Made by a program: the position numbers and the translations under genes. A model generated the notes under the pieces. That model worked only from the letters and a program-made list of their open reading frames with translations, was not told the DNA's origin and did no database searches. Positions 37,087-45,260 of a stretch of DNA of 58,874 nt are shown here, piece after piece. Source of the stretch: Abditibacteriota bacterium (lineage in GTDB: Bacteria; Armatimonadota; UBA5829); contig JAFZNQ010000074.1 of the NCBI GenBank assembly GCA_017552965.1, positions 1 to 58,874 of the forward strand, given 5' to 3'. Position 1 is the stretch's first letter; each line of letters starts with the position of its first letter.

Positions 37087-37290
37087 TCGGGAGGGACCCG
37101 TTTGCCCGTTCCCTGCTCTGTCGCAGACAGAGAGGGCAAATGGGGAGGACCCGGTCCTCGGGTACCGACAAGAGGCGCATGAGAGCGCGTTTCTCTGTCC
37201 CACCCCGGCTTGGTCCGCGGCCCGGGCTCGCCCAAGGGCCCCCGGGCAACAGACAACAGAAAATACCGCCATCACACCATGGAGGACTAT

Positions 37291-38700
37291 GTGAAAAGAA
37301 TAACGTGCATGCTGCTCCTGCTGCTGCTGGCCTGCCCCTTGCTTGCCGGGGAGCTGGCCTACAGGCCGGGGGCCCTGAAGACCCATCTGGAAAAAGGGGA
37401 CAAGGTGTCTCTCGTCACCATTGACGACGGCCGCTACAAATACGCCGTGGTGCCCTGCAGGCCCGGGGACCTGTTCACCATAGACGCAGTAGGCGGCTCC
37501 ATATACCTGGCCTGGGCCTTTACGGACTCGGAATACAGGCTGCTGGACAAGGGCGGCGCGCAGACCCGGGTGCAGGCGGAGATCAGAGCCCCCGCCGGGG
37601 CCGCCTATCTCATCACCAACGACAAGGGAGGCCGCCTGTCCTATACGGGCAGGTCCCTGCTGAAGGACAACGGGCTGACGGAGGTGTGCCTCCTGAAGCC
37701 TCAGGTGGCGGGCTATTGGGCCAACACCCAGTACAACACCAACGACTACTCCTATTCCCGGTCCGCCTATTACCGGGTGTCCGACGGGGAGAGGCTGGAC
37801 CAGCCCGAGGGCGTGACCCTGGAGCTCCCCCGCAAGAGCGGCTCCCTGGGATACGTCATAGAATACGCCGACAACCCGGCCTACGCGGACAAGCGGGTCA
37901 TTGAGACGGACAAAAAGGTCCGGACCCACACCGTCTACAATCTGATACCCGGCCGGTACTACTGGTACACCATATCCTCCCGCCAAAAGCAGGGGCTCCT
38001 GGGGCTCCGGAAGGGAATAATAAAGACCACCGGCGCCCGCAGGTTCATCAAGGCCGACAGCGCAGACAACATCAGGGATATGGGCGGTCTGGAGACCTGC
38101 GACGGCAGGACCGTGCGCTACGGGCTGGTGTACCGGGGCGGCGAGATGAACCTGTCCCGTTCCCTCACAGAGGAGGACGCCAGAGAGCTGACGGAGAACG
38201 TGGGCATCAGGGCTGAGATCGACTTCCGCAGCCCTTACACGGAGCTGAAGCTGAAGGACGACGACCCCACCAACGACATAACTACCACGCCTTTGGGAGA
38301 AGGGGTGCTCTACACCAACAAGCCCATACTGGGCATAGAGCCCGACGGCACGGGCAGAGACCTCCACGTGGAGGCCTTCCGGCAGCTGCTCTCCAACCTG
38401 AAGAACGGACTGCCCACCTATCTCCACTGCGTGGCGGGGGCCGACAGGACCGGCTGCTTTTTCATGCTCATAGAGGGCATACTGGGGGTGGGGGAAAACG
38501 ACCTGATGAAGGACGTGGAGCTCACCACCTTCAGCGCCTGGGGCGGCCGGTACAGGACTGGAGGGCACTTTATAAAGGCCCTGCAGTGCGCCAAGGAGTC
38601 TCCCGGAGCCACCCTGAAGGACAAGTGGATCAACTATGCCAAAGCCGGCGGCATCACCGATGAGGAGATAGACGAGTTCACCGCCATCATGCTGGATTAA
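37291..38700 (+). CDS. Secreted tyrosine-phosphatase-like protein, paralogue 2
   Basis: This is a 469-residue protein. GTG at 37291 is chosen as start because GGAGG lies 5 nt upstream, and it gives the same length and signal-peptide position as paralogue 1; the ATG at 37279 overlaps this ribosome site. The signal peptide (KRITCMLLLLLLACPLLA) is followed by the same two-domain architecture. The phosphatase P-loop is HCVAGADRTG with Cys380 and Arg386. Similarity to paralogue 1 runs over the full length, so the pair is a tandem duplication now separated by hairpin repeats. No promoter is obvious within the repeats. Confidence 0.85.
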   Translation: MKRITCMLLLLLLACPLLAGELAYRPGALKTHLEKGDKVSLVTIDDGRYKYAVVPCRPGDLFTIDAVGGSIYLAWAFTDSEYRLLDKGGAQTRVQAEIRAPAGAAYLITNDKGGRLSYTGRSLLKDNGLTEVCLLKPQVAGYWANTQYNTNDYSYSRSAYYRVSDGERLDQPEGVTLELPRKSGSLGYVIEYADNPAYADKRVIETDKKVRTHTVYNLIPGRYYWYTISSRQKQGLLGLRKGIIKTTGARRFIKADSADNIRDMGGLETCDGRTVRYGLVYRGGEMNLSRSLTEEDARELTENVGIRAEIDFRSPYTELKLKDDDPTNDITTTPLGEGVLYTNKPILGIEPDGTGRDLHVEAFRQLLSNLKNGLPTYLHCVAGADRTGCFFMLIEGILGVGENDLMKDVELTTFSAWGGRYRTGGHFIKALQCAKESPGATLKDKWINYAKAGGITDEEIDEFTAIMLD

Positions 38701-38706
38701 GCGAGC

Positions 38707-38739
38707 GCCTTTTGCGGGCGCTCTGCGCCCGCAAAAGGC
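38707..38739. terminator. Perfect 15-bp hairpin after phosphatase paralogue 2
   Basis: GCCTTTTGCGGGCGC-tct-GCGCCCGCAAAAGGC. There is no T-tract on the plus strand, so termination would need the hairpin alone or the terminator at 38843. Confidence 0.5.
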
Positions 38740-38753
38740 AAACTAAAATAAGT

Positions 38754-38784
38754 GCGGCGGCAGGCGCAGAGCGCCTGCCGCCGC
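38754..38784. repeat. Perfect 14-bp GC hairpin, second copy
   Basis: GCGGCGGCAGGCGC-aga-GCGCCTGCCGCCGC. The arms share GCGGCAGGCGC with the hairpin at 14511-14541, so this is a small repeat family of its own. Confidence 0.6.
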
Positions 38785-38842
38785 GTTCGTTACGTACAGA
38801 GTGGCGCGCTCCGGGACAGAACGGGCCGCCGCAACAAAAAAA

Positions 38843-38870
38843 CCGCCGGAATGTCCGGCGGCATTTTTTT
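38843..38870 (+). terminator. Rho-independent terminator
   Basis: CCGCCGGA-atg-TCCGGCGG followed by CA and seven T residues, with an A-run on the other side, so it may act in both directions. An almost identical stem serves at 42641-42661. Confidence 0.85.
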
Positions 38871-38930
38871 CGGAACGGGAAGCGGGGGCCCCCGGAGGCG
38901 AAAAAAAGTTTGATTTTTCCCAATAAAAAA

Positions 38931-38959
38931 TTGACTGTGATCGGTTTTTCTGCTATAAT
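38931..38959 (+). promoter_or_regulatory. Promoter of the methyl-branch operon
   Basis: TTGACT and TATAAT with a 17-bp spacer, and a TGC extension before the -10. Confidence 0.85.
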
Positions 38960-38960
38960 A

Positions 38961-39082
38961 AACCTATCGGCATACTATGCAGATAGGCTGGAGCCTGCCG
39001 TAAAAGCAGGCGCCGGACAGATACGGGCAAAGCGCCGGACGCCGTGTCCGGCGAAGACTGATCATTACAGGCAGGTCATACT
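38961..39082 (+). ncRNA. Structured 5' leader of the methylene-THF reductase operon, possible riboswitch
   Basis: The leader of about 120 nt can form three helices: CCTATC/GATAGG (38963-38968 with 38982-38987), GCCTGC/GCAGGC (38993-38998 with 39006-39011) and CGCCGGAC/GTCCGGCG (39033-39040 with 39046-39053). Two alternatives exist. CGCCGGAC also occurs at 39011-39018 and could replace the third helix. CCTGCC (38994-38999) can pair with GGCAGG (39070-39075), which overlaps the ribosome-binding region. Mutually exclusive pairings of this kind are a hallmark of regulatory leaders. I could not match it to a known riboswitch class. Confidence 0.45.
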
Positions 39083-39895
39083 ATGGAGACAAACAATACA
39101 CTACGGGGGACCTCGGCTTTTCACGTTGAGATCATCCCCCCAAAGCAGGACTCTGTGAAGCTGGAGGATGATCTCCGGCTGTTCGCCGCGAAGTTTGAGA
39201 GGGTCATGGCCAGCGGGTTTACCGCTTCCATCACCGACAACGCCATGGGGCTCCTGGCTTTTCAGGGGCATGAAACTATCGAGGAGTTAGGGCTGGAACC
39301 GCGCCCCGGCCAGGTGCTCATACATCTGAACACGTTTCACACAAAAGAAACGCTGGACGAAATACTGGAAACCTGCCTGCGGCTGGGTATTGGTTCTGTT
39401 CTTGCCATCAGCGGCGACGGCTCCCCCAGGCTTCCGAAGCTGAAGCCGGAGGACGTGGAAGCCCGGGGGACGGAAGCCGTCACCTCAGTGGAACTGATAC
39501 GGTATATCCGCAGGCATTACCCTTCGTTTACGGTGGGAGCGGCCTTCAATCCCTACGAGCCGGAGGAGCACGAGTTTGACAAGCTGGACCGCAAGCTGGA
39601 GGCTGGCGCCTCCTTCGTCATCACCCAGCCCATCATCGGGAAAAACGCCGTGGTGGACAGAGTATTGGCCAATTATCCGGAACTGCCGGTGACCGTGGAA
39701 GCCTGGATGTCCAAAAAGCTGTATCTGCTGTCGGACGTGGTGGGCTATCCCATCCCCGAGGACGCGGTGTTCGATCCCATCGATACTCTGAGACAGCTGA
39801 GGGAGATATACCCGTCCTGCGGGTCTTATCTGTCTCTTTTGGGCTTCAAGACCCAGTACGATACAATTGAGCAAATGGCCGGGAGGGAGGAATGA
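39083..39895 (+). CDS. Methylenetetrahydrofolate reductase family protein
   Basis: This 270-residue flavoprotein-type TIM barrel matches MetF: FHVEIIPPKQD at the start, ASITDNAMG, VLIHLNTFHTKETL, SVLAISGDGSPRLP and VGAAFNPYEPE, then FVITQPIIG. It reduces methylene-THF to methyl-THF. There is no separate MetV-type partner in the window. The next genes encode an electron-transfer flavoprotein pair, so electrons may arrive by EtfBA rather than NADH. Its stop overlaps the etfB start (ATGA). Confidence 0.85.
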   Translation: METNNTLRGTSAFHVEIIPPKQDSVKLEDDLRLFAAKFERVMASGFTASITDNAMGLLAFQGHETIEELGLEPRPGQVLIHLNTFHTKETLDEILETCLRLGIGSVLAISGDGSPRLPKLKPEDVEARGTEAVTSVELIRYIRRHYPSFTVGAAFNPYEPEEHEFDKLDRKLEAGASFVITQPIIGKNAVVDRVLANYPELPVTVEAWMSKKLYLLSDVVGYPIPEDAVFDPIDTLRQLREIYPSCGSYLSLLGFKTQYDTIEQMAGREE

Positions 39896-40683
39896 TGAAA
39901 ATAGTCGTATGTGTCAAGCAGGTCCCCGCGACCACGGACGCAAAGATAGATCCGGAGACCAAGAGAATAGTCCGCGAAGGGACCAAGGCCGTCCTGAACC
40001 CCTTTGACCTTTACGCCGTGGAGGAAGCCATCCGTATCCGCGAACGGGCGGGAGGAGAGGTCATCGCTCTTTCCATGGGGCCGGAAAACGCAAAGAATTC
40101 GCTCACAGAGGCCTTGTCCATGGGGGCCGACAGGGCTGTCCTCTTGTGCGACAGGCAGTTCGGCGGCTCCGATACCTGGGCCACCGGCTACGCCCTTTCC
40201 CGGGCCATAGAGACCATAGGGGGAGTCGGGCTGGTGATCTGCGGCAAACAGGCGGTGGACGGCGATACCGCCCAGGTGGGTCCCGGCATCGCAGCAAGGC
40301 TGGATATTATGCAGGCGGCCTGCGTGTCCGCTGTGGAAGAGCTCGGATCCGATCATATCACGGTCTCAAGAATGAACGAAAACGGGTACGACCGGCTCCG
40401 GCTCCGGCTCCCGGCTCTCATTACGTTGGTCAAGGATATAAACATGCCCCGGATCCCCACTCTGAAGAATGCGCTCAAGGCGAGACAGGCGGAGATCACG
40501 GTCTGGACTCCCGGCGACATAGGCGCCGAGCCCGGCCTGATAGGCCTGAACGCTTCGCCTACCCGGGTGGTGAAAACAGAGCCCCCCGCCGTGAGGAACT
40601 CCGTAACGATGAACATAGGGGGAGAGCCTGCCGAGGCGGCCAAAGCTCTTGCAGATGAGCTGTTGGGCCGCGGGCTGCTGTAA
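39892..40683 (+). CDS. etfB: Electron transfer flavoprotein, beta subunit
   Basis: This 263-residue EtfB opens with KIVVCVKQVPATTDAKIDPE and has NPFDLYAVEEAIRIRE, then CGKQAVDGDTAQVGPGIA, the nucleotide-binding signature. The DGDTAQVGP form is usual in catabolic, bifurcation-capable Etf groups. A double ATG (39892 and 39895) follows GGGAGGGAGG; either may be used. It pairs with the downstream EtfA and sits between methylene-THF reductase and methyl-THF methyltransferase. Confidence 0.92.
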   Translation: MMKIVVCVKQVPATTDAKIDPETKRIVREGTKAVLNPFDLYAVEEAIRIRERAGGEVIALSMGPENAKNSLTEALSMGADRAVLLCDRQFGGSDTWATGYALSRAIETIGGVGLVICGKQAVDGDTAQVGPGIAARLDIMQAACVSAVEELGSDHITVSRMNENGYDRLRLRLPALITLVKDINMPRIPTLKNALKARQAEITVWTPGDIGAEPGLIGLNASPTRVVKTEPPAVRNSVTMNIGGEPAEAAKALADELLGRGLL

Positions 40684-40696
40684 GGAGAAAATCGCT

Positions 40697-41734
40697 ATGA
40701 AAATGCAAAACGAGCAGGACAAACGCTCCTGGAAAAACGTATGGACCGTTGCCGAGACCGCAGACGGCGCCATCCACCCGGTCTCATATGAGCTCCTGGG
40801 GGCGGCCCGGAGGCTGGCGGATGCCCGGGGCGGCGAAGTCTGGACCGTGGCTCTCGGCAGCGGCCACGAAGGCGAAGCCGGTTCCCTGTTCGCCTATGGC
40901 GCGGACAAGGTCATACTCATAGACGACAGCCGTCTGGGAGCTTTTAACGACGAGCTGGAATGCAATATCCTCGAGCGTATGGTAAGGAAATATATGCCGG
41001 AGACAGTGCTGTGCGCCGCCACCTCCCGGGGGCGGGCGCTGATGCCCAGGCTGGCCGGCAAGCTCCACGCAGGGCTTACCGCCGACTGTACGGGGCTGGC
41101 TATCGATCCCGACAACGGAGATCTGCTGCAGACCCGGCCCGCCTTCGGGGGCAACATCATGGCCACCATCAGAAGCAGCGAATACCGCCCGCAGATGGCC
41201 ACGGTCCGCCCCAGAGTCATGGCCGCCCCCGAGCCGCAACAGGGCAGGACCGGCAAGATCATAAGGGAGACCGTTCTTCCGGGAGATACTCTCAACGTCA
41301 AGGAGATCCTGCAGAGCGTCCGTCGGCAGGAGGCTGCCGCGAGCCTGGGGGACGCCCGCATCATTGTGTCCGGGGGACGCGCCATGAAGGGGCCGGAGGG
41401 CTTCAGGCTGCTGGAGCGCTTTGCCTCGCTTATAGGAGGCGCCGTGGGGGCCAGCCGGGCTGCGGTGGACAACGGCTGGATAGCCTATCCGCATCAGGTG
41501 GGGCAGACCGGCGCCACGGTGCAGACGGACGTCTATATCGCCTGCGGTATCTCCGGACAGATACAGCACCTCATAGGGATGCAGTCCTGCAAGACCATTA
41601 TCGCCATAGATATTGACGATACCACCCCCATGATGAAGTTAGCGGATATTGCGGTGAAGGGCGATCTGTTTGAGATAATACCCGCAGTCATGAAGGAGCT
41701 TGAGGCCCGGAAAAACCAAGAGACAAACCGCTGA
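40697..41734 (+). CDS. etfA: Electron transfer flavoprotein, alpha subunit
   Basis: This 345-residue EtfA starts at the ATG behind AAGGAG. The N-terminal domain contains WTVALGSGHEGEAGSLFAYG. The C-terminal FAD domain has GGRAMKGPEGFRLLE, GASRAAVDNGWI, QVGQTGATVQTDVYIACGIS and GQIQHLIGM. No N-terminal ferredoxin domain is present. It forms a heterodimer with EtfB. Confidence 0.92.
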   Translation: MKMQNEQDKRSWKNVWTVAETADGAIHPVSYELLGAARRLADARGGEVWTVALGSGHEGEAGSLFAYGADKVILIDDSRLGAFNDELECNILERMVRKYMPETVLCAATSRGRALMPRLAGKLHAGLTADCTGLAIDPDNGDLLQTRPAFGGNIMATIRSSEYRPQMATVRPRVMAAPEPQQGRTGKIIRETVLPGDTLNVKEILQSVRRQEAAASLGDARIIVSGGRAMKGPEGFRLLERFASLIGGAVGASRAAVDNGWIAYPHQVGQTGATVQTDVYIACGISGQIQHLIGMQSCKTIIAIDIDDTTPMMKLADIAVKGDLFEIIPAVMKELEARKNQETNR

Positions 41735-41769
41735 CTTTGGTCGGATAAAAGAAAAAAGGAGAAACTATT

Positions 41770-42576
41770 ATGCTTATTATAGGAGAAAAACTGAACGGAG
41801 CCATCAAGTCGGTGGCGGAGGCTATCAAAAACAGAGACGGAGAGTTCGTCAGGGACCTGGCTTCCCGGCAGCTGGCCTGCAGGGCCGACTATCTGGATAT
41901 TTGCTCCGGGGTGCCGGATGAAGACGCAGAAGTGCTGAAATGGATGATCGGGCTCATACAGGAGGAGCATCCGGAGGCGCGCTTCAGCCTGGACAGCCCC
42001 TCGCCGGACACCATCCTGGAGTGTATCCCACTGTGCAAAAATCCCGGGATGATCAACTCGGTGTCCCTGGAGGGAGACAAGCTGGACAGGATCTTTTCGG
42101 CAGTCAGGGACATGAAGGAATGGAAGATCGTGGCCCTGCTTCTGGACGAGACGGGAATGCCCGAGTCGGTGGAAAAAAGGGTGGACAGCTTTCACAGGAT
42201 CATGGACAAGGTGAAGGAGTTCGGCATAGACCCGGACAGGATCTGGTTCGATCCCCTGGTGTTCACCGTGGGTACCTCTCCCGACAGCTTTCTGAACTTT
42301 GTAGGCGCGGCGGACAGGATACTTGAGGAATACCCGGACGCCCACATAGTCAGCGGCCTGTCCAATATCTCCTACGGCCTGCCCTACAGAAAAGCCGTGA
42401 ACCACGCTTTTCTGATCGGAGCCATGATGCACGGTATGGACGGCGCTATCATGGACCCTCTTAACAGAGATATGCTGGGAGGCTTGTTCGCCGCCGAGGC
42501 TCTGCTGGGCAGGGACGAATACTGCATCGAATACCTGACCGCCTACAGAGAGGACCTGTTCGGAGTGAAGAAATAG
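41770..42576 (+). CDS. Methyltetrahydrofolate:corrinoid methyltransferase-like (AcsE/MeTr family)
   Basis: This is a 268-residue pterin-binding TIM barrel. It begins LIIGEKLNGAIKSVAEAI, contains DYLDICSGVP and ARFSLDSPSP, and near the end has VSGLSNISYGLPYRKAVNHA and GMDGAIMDP. This matches the methyl-THF methyltransferase domain of AcsE and cobalamin-dependent methionine synthase. It would pass the methyl group from methyl-THF to a corrinoid protein, which is not encoded in the window. It is the last gene of a four-gene methyl-branch operon and ends before a bidirectional terminator. Confidence 0.88.
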   Translation: MLIIGEKLNGAIKSVAEAIKNRDGEFVRDLASRQLACRADYLDICSGVPDEDAEVLKWMIGLIQEEHPEARFSLDSPSPDTILECIPLCKNPGMINSVSLEGDKLDRIFSAVRDMKEWKIVALLLDETGMPESVEKRVDSFHRIMDKVKEFGIDPDRIWFDPLVFTVGTSPDSFLNFVGAADRILEEYPDAHIVSGLSNISYGLPYRKAVNHAFLIGAMMHGMDGAIMDPLNRDMLGGLFAAEALLGRDEYCIEYLTAYREDLFGVKK

Positions 42577-42635
42577 ACGGCCGCCCTGCGGAACAAGAAG
42601 AGCGGCGCATACGCTGCGCCGCTGCCTGCCGCAAT

Positions 42636-42665
42636 AAAAAACCGCCGGATATTCCGGCGGTTTTT
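42636..42665. terminator. Bidirectional terminator between the methyltransferase and antiporter genes
   Basis: ACCGCCGGA-tat-TCCGGCGGT flanked by A-run and T-run. A second hairpin (GCGGCGC/GCGCCGC, 42602-42622) lies just upstream. It sits between convergent genes. Confidence 0.9.
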
Positions 42666-42670
42666 GGCTT

Positions 42671-44206
42671 TTATACGTTCTCCGGGTGAGGCGTCTTGCC
42701 GCCCACTCTCTTGCGCATGATGCCCAGGAACAGCCAGACCAGTATGATGCCGGCCGCCAGGCCGATGGCCCAGTTCTTCACAAAGCCCGCTATCACAAAG
42801 GATACAAAGCTGACGGCCGCTACGGACAGGGCGTAGGGGAACTGGGTGGTCACGTGGTCGATGTGTTTGATCTGGGCTCCTGCGGAGGACATGACCGTGG
42901 TATCGGATATGGGTGAGCAGTGGTCGCCGCACACGGCGCCTGCCAGACAGGCGGAGATGCCGATGATGAGCAGCGGGTCGCCCACCTTAAAGGCTGCCAT
43001 GACTACGGGGATCATCAGGCCGAAGGTGCCCCAGGAGGTGCCTGTGGCAAAGGCCAGCGCCACCGATACTACGAATATGACTGCGGGCAGCATGTTAAAG
43101 AGGCCGGTGGAGGCGCCCATCATCAGGTGCTGGACGAAATCCGCGGCGCCCAGCGAGCCGGTGATGTTCTTCAGACCGGTGGCCAGGGTGAGGATCATAA
43201 TGGAGGGTACCATGGCGGCAAAGCCCTTGGGTATGCAGTCCATTATTTCCCGGAAGGGGATGGTCCTGCGGATCAGGAAATATATCATGGAAAGGATAAA
43301 GGCTGCAAGGCTGCCCATAGGGAGCGCTATGAAAGCGTCGGTGTTGCCGAAGGCGGCGATGATGCTGCCCATATTTTCAGTGCCCGTCCAGGGGGTCTTG
43401 CCGTAATAGCCGCCGCAGTAGAGCATGGCCACGAAGCAGATTATTATCAATACTATGACGGGCAGTATCAGGTCGATGACCTTGCCCTTGGTATCGGTCA
43501 CTTCGGTCTCGGGGGCGTCTTCGCCTCCCAGATCGCCGGCGAGAGCCTTTTCCTGGGCTTCCTTCATCTTGCCGTAGTCAAAGTCCATGGTGGTGATGAT
43601 CAGGATGAAGACCAGGGTCAGCAGCGAATAAAAGTTGTAGGGTATGGCCTGGATAAACAGCTGGATGCCGGATATGCCGCTGCCCATATCGTCAGCCACG
43701 CCGGAAACGGCGGCGGCCCAGGAGGATATGGGCGCTATCATACATATGGGCGCCGCGGTGGCGTCTATGAGGTAGGACAGCTTTGCCCGGGATATCCTGT
43801 AGCGGTCCGTGACGGAGCGCATGACGGATCCCACGGTGAGACAGTTGAAATAGTCGTCTATGAATATCAGCACGCCCAGAGCAAAGGTGGACAGCCCCGC
43901 CCCTATCCTGGACTTGATCTTTTTCTTTACCGACACGCCGAAGGCCTGGCTGCCGCCGGACTTGTTGAGCATCATCACCATGCTTCCCAGGATCACCAGG
44001 AAGATGGAGATGCCCGCCAGATCGGCCACGGGCTCGGACAAGCCCTTTATCGCTATGGTGTTAAAAGATTCTACGGGGTTGAAGCCGTTTGCCAGAAGGG
44101 CGCCTACTACTATGCCGCAGAAGAGGGAGGAATACACCTCTTTGGTCAGCAGGGCCAGAAAAATTGCTATCAGGGCAGGCAATATCGCCCAGAAAGTTCC
44201 ATCCAT
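42671..44206 (-). CDS. NhaC-family Na+/H+ antiporter
   Basis: This is a 511-residue integral membrane protein with about 11-12 helices. Family motifs are FALGVLIFIDDYFNCLTVG, LSYLIDATAAPICMIAPISSW, ALAFATGTSWGTFGLMIP and LAGAVCGDHCSPISDTT. These are characteristic of the NhaC group, which exchanges Na+ for H+ or amino-acid/organic-acid pairs. The cytosolic loop between helices (about 210-240) is acidic. It is monocistronic and divergent from the sugar-isomerase operon. The Na+-type ATP synthase elsewhere in the window makes a role in maintaining the sodium gradient plausible. Confidence 0.88.
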   Translation of the reverse strand: MDGTFWAILPALIAIFLALLTKEVYSSLFCGIVVGALLANGFNPVESFNTIAIKGLSEPVADLAGISIFLVILGSMVMMLNKSGGSQAFGVSVKKKIKSRIGAGLSTFALGVLIFIDDYFNCLTVGSVMRSVTDRYRISRAKLSYLIDATAAPICMIAPISSWAAAVSGVADDMGSGISGIQLFIQAIPYNFYSLLTLVFILIITTMDFDYGKMKEAQEKALAGDLGGEDAPETEVTDTKGKVIDLILPVIVLIIICFVAMLYCGGYYGKTPWTGTENMGSIIAAFGNTDAFIALPMGSLAAFILSMIYFLIRRTIPFREIMDCIPKGFAAMVPSIMILTLATGLKNITGSLGAADFVQHLMMGASTGLFNMLPAVIFVVSVALAFATGTSWGTFGLMIPVVMAAFKVGDPLLIIGISACLAGAVCGDHCSPISDTTVMSSAGAQIKHIDHVTTQFPYALSVAAVSFVSFVIAGFVKNWAIGLAAGIILVWLFLGIMRKRVGGKTPHPENV

Positions 44207-44286
44207 TTAATCAGTCTCCTTTGAACGGATTTATAGCGGCCCGGGTAATGGAAACGCCCGGACAGATCGCATTAACAATCAATTCT

Positions 44287-44318
44287 ATTATAGCAGTTTT
44301 CGGCCGTTTTGCAAAACC
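44287..44318 (-). promoter_or_regulatory. Promoter of the NhaC-family gene
   Basis: On the minus strand a TTGCAA-like -35 and TGCTATAAT are spaced by about 16 bp. Coordinates are approximate. Confidence 0.5.
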
Positions 44319-44375
44319 CGTATACGTATTTATGCGCCGAAAAAATTTTTGCCTTGGGTGTATAAACGGGTTGTA

Positions 44376-44384
44376 TGCTATAAT
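44376..44384 (+). promoter_or_regulatory. Extended -10 promoter of the sugar-isomerase operon
   Basis: TGCTATAAT lies 28 nt upstream of the ATG at 44413. The nearest -35-like hexamer (TTGGGT, 44354) is 19 bp away. Confidence 0.55.
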
Positions 44385-44412
44385 ATAAATAGTATTGATA
44401 CGGAGTTGAATT

Positions 44413-45258
44413 ATGATAGACGGATTGAAAACAGGCTTGCTGATCAACGGCTCCTATGCCGGCATGGAGCTCAGCGGCATCTGCAGCGATATGAAAGAGA
44501 CCGGCTACGACGCCGTAGAGCTTCTGTGGTCCCCGGGCAACGTGGCCTCCATGAAGGCCGTGGCCGAAAAGGCGGGGCTGGAGGTCTCGGAGATAGTCCT
44601 GCAGCAGGACTACATCACCCGGGATCCCGCCGACGCCGCGCGGAACCTGAGCATTTCCCTGGACTGCATCGCGGAATGCGCCGACGCCGGCGTGGACACA
44701 GTCAACGTCTTTTCCGGTCCCGCCCCCTGGATCCCCGACCCGGTCATAGTGGGAAAGGACATCTCCCAGGGCGAAGCCTGGAGACGGCTGTTTGCGGCCT
44801 TTGACGAGCTGGTCCCCTGCGCCGAGGAGAACGGGGTGTATCTGGCTCTGGAGGGGGTGTGGTGCCATCTGTGCCACGACTTCTTTACCTCCAAATATCT
44901 GGTGGACCGGTACCGGAGCGAATACCTGGGCGTGAACTTTGACCCCTCCCACGACATAGTCAGCAACAATACGGACGTGGACTTTCTCATAAAGGGCTGG
45001 GGAAAGGCCATAAAGCACATACACCTGAAGGACGCCGCGGGCATGATGGAGCCGGGCAGATTCGTATTTCCTCTGCTGGGCGAGGGCTTTGTGGACTGGA
45101 AGGCCTTCCGCAGGGCCCTGGACGATATATGCTATGCCGGCGTGTGCTCCGTGGAGTTTGAATCCGCGGGCTATCTGGTCAATTATTGCGGCGGCGATCT
45201 GAGGCAGGCGGCCCGTCTGTCCTTTGACATATTGAAAAAACTCCTAAGGAAGGAATAG
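44413..45258 (+). CDS. Sugar phosphate isomerase/epimerase family protein (xylose-isomerase-like TIM barrel)
   Basis: This 281-residue TIM-barrel protein has the AP-endonuclease-2/xylose-isomerase-like pattern. DMKETGYDAVELLW is the first strand-helix unit, and GVNFDPSHDIV and IKHIHLKDA carry metal ligands. A Glu is present in YLALEGVW and another in VEFESAGYLV. Such proteins isomerise or epimerise keto/aldo sugars or inositol derivatives. It is 2 nt upstream of a Gfo/Idh/MocA oxidoreductase, the usual partner in sugar or inositol catabolism. Confidence 0.82.
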   Translation: MIDGLKTGLLINGSYAGMELSGICSDMKETGYDAVELLWSPGNVASMKAVAEKAGLEVSEIVLQQDYITRDPADAARNLSISLDCIAECADAGVDTVNVFSGPAPWIPDPVIVGKDISQGEAWRRLFAAFDELVPCAEENGVYLALEGVWCHLCHDFFTSKYLVDRYRSEYLGVNFDPSHDIVSNNTDVDFLIKGWGKAIKHIHLKDAAGMMEPGRFVFPLLGEGFVDWKAFRRALDDICYAGVCSVEFESAGYLVNYCGGDLRQAARLSFDILKKLLRKE

Positions 45259-45260
45259 CC

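Larger units (their letters stand above)
36836..37290. repeat. Gene-free repeat region B between the phosphatase paralogues
   Basis: 455 nt with no credible gene. It contains copies 5 and 6 of the CGTCATCTC hairpin family, a truncated copy at about 36890 (CGTCGTCTCGGCGG), and a hairpin ATGCC-gca-GGCAT at 36973. It also contains the module GGGGCCGTATCGCGGGGCAG (36991), a nested hairpin with outer TTTGCCC/GGGCAAA and inner CTCTGTC/GACAGAG (37099-37140), and the core GAGGACCCGGTCCTCGGGTA (37146) also seen in region A. The order of modules resembles region A, but the inverted right-hand ends are missing. Confidence 0.85.
38701..39082. other. Intergenic region: two GC hairpins, a terminator, a promoter and a structured leader
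   Basis: 382 nt without a gene. It holds a perfect 15-bp hairpin (38707-38739), a perfect 14-bp hairpin (38754-38784, almost the same arms as 14511-14541), a terminator (38843-38870), a consensus promoter (38931-38959) and the leader of the methylene-THF reductase gene (38966-39082). Confidence 0.8.

Noticed and set aside
36832-38568. A 578-codon minus-strand frame covering repeat region B and phosphatase paralogue 2
   Set aside because: It is antisense to a complete secreted phosphatase and passes through hairpin repeats; no start signal or domain is visible.
38961-39082. Cobalamin riboswitch assignment for the C1 operon leader
   Set aside because: The leader is too short and lacks a recognisable B12 box; it is kept as an unclassified structured leader.
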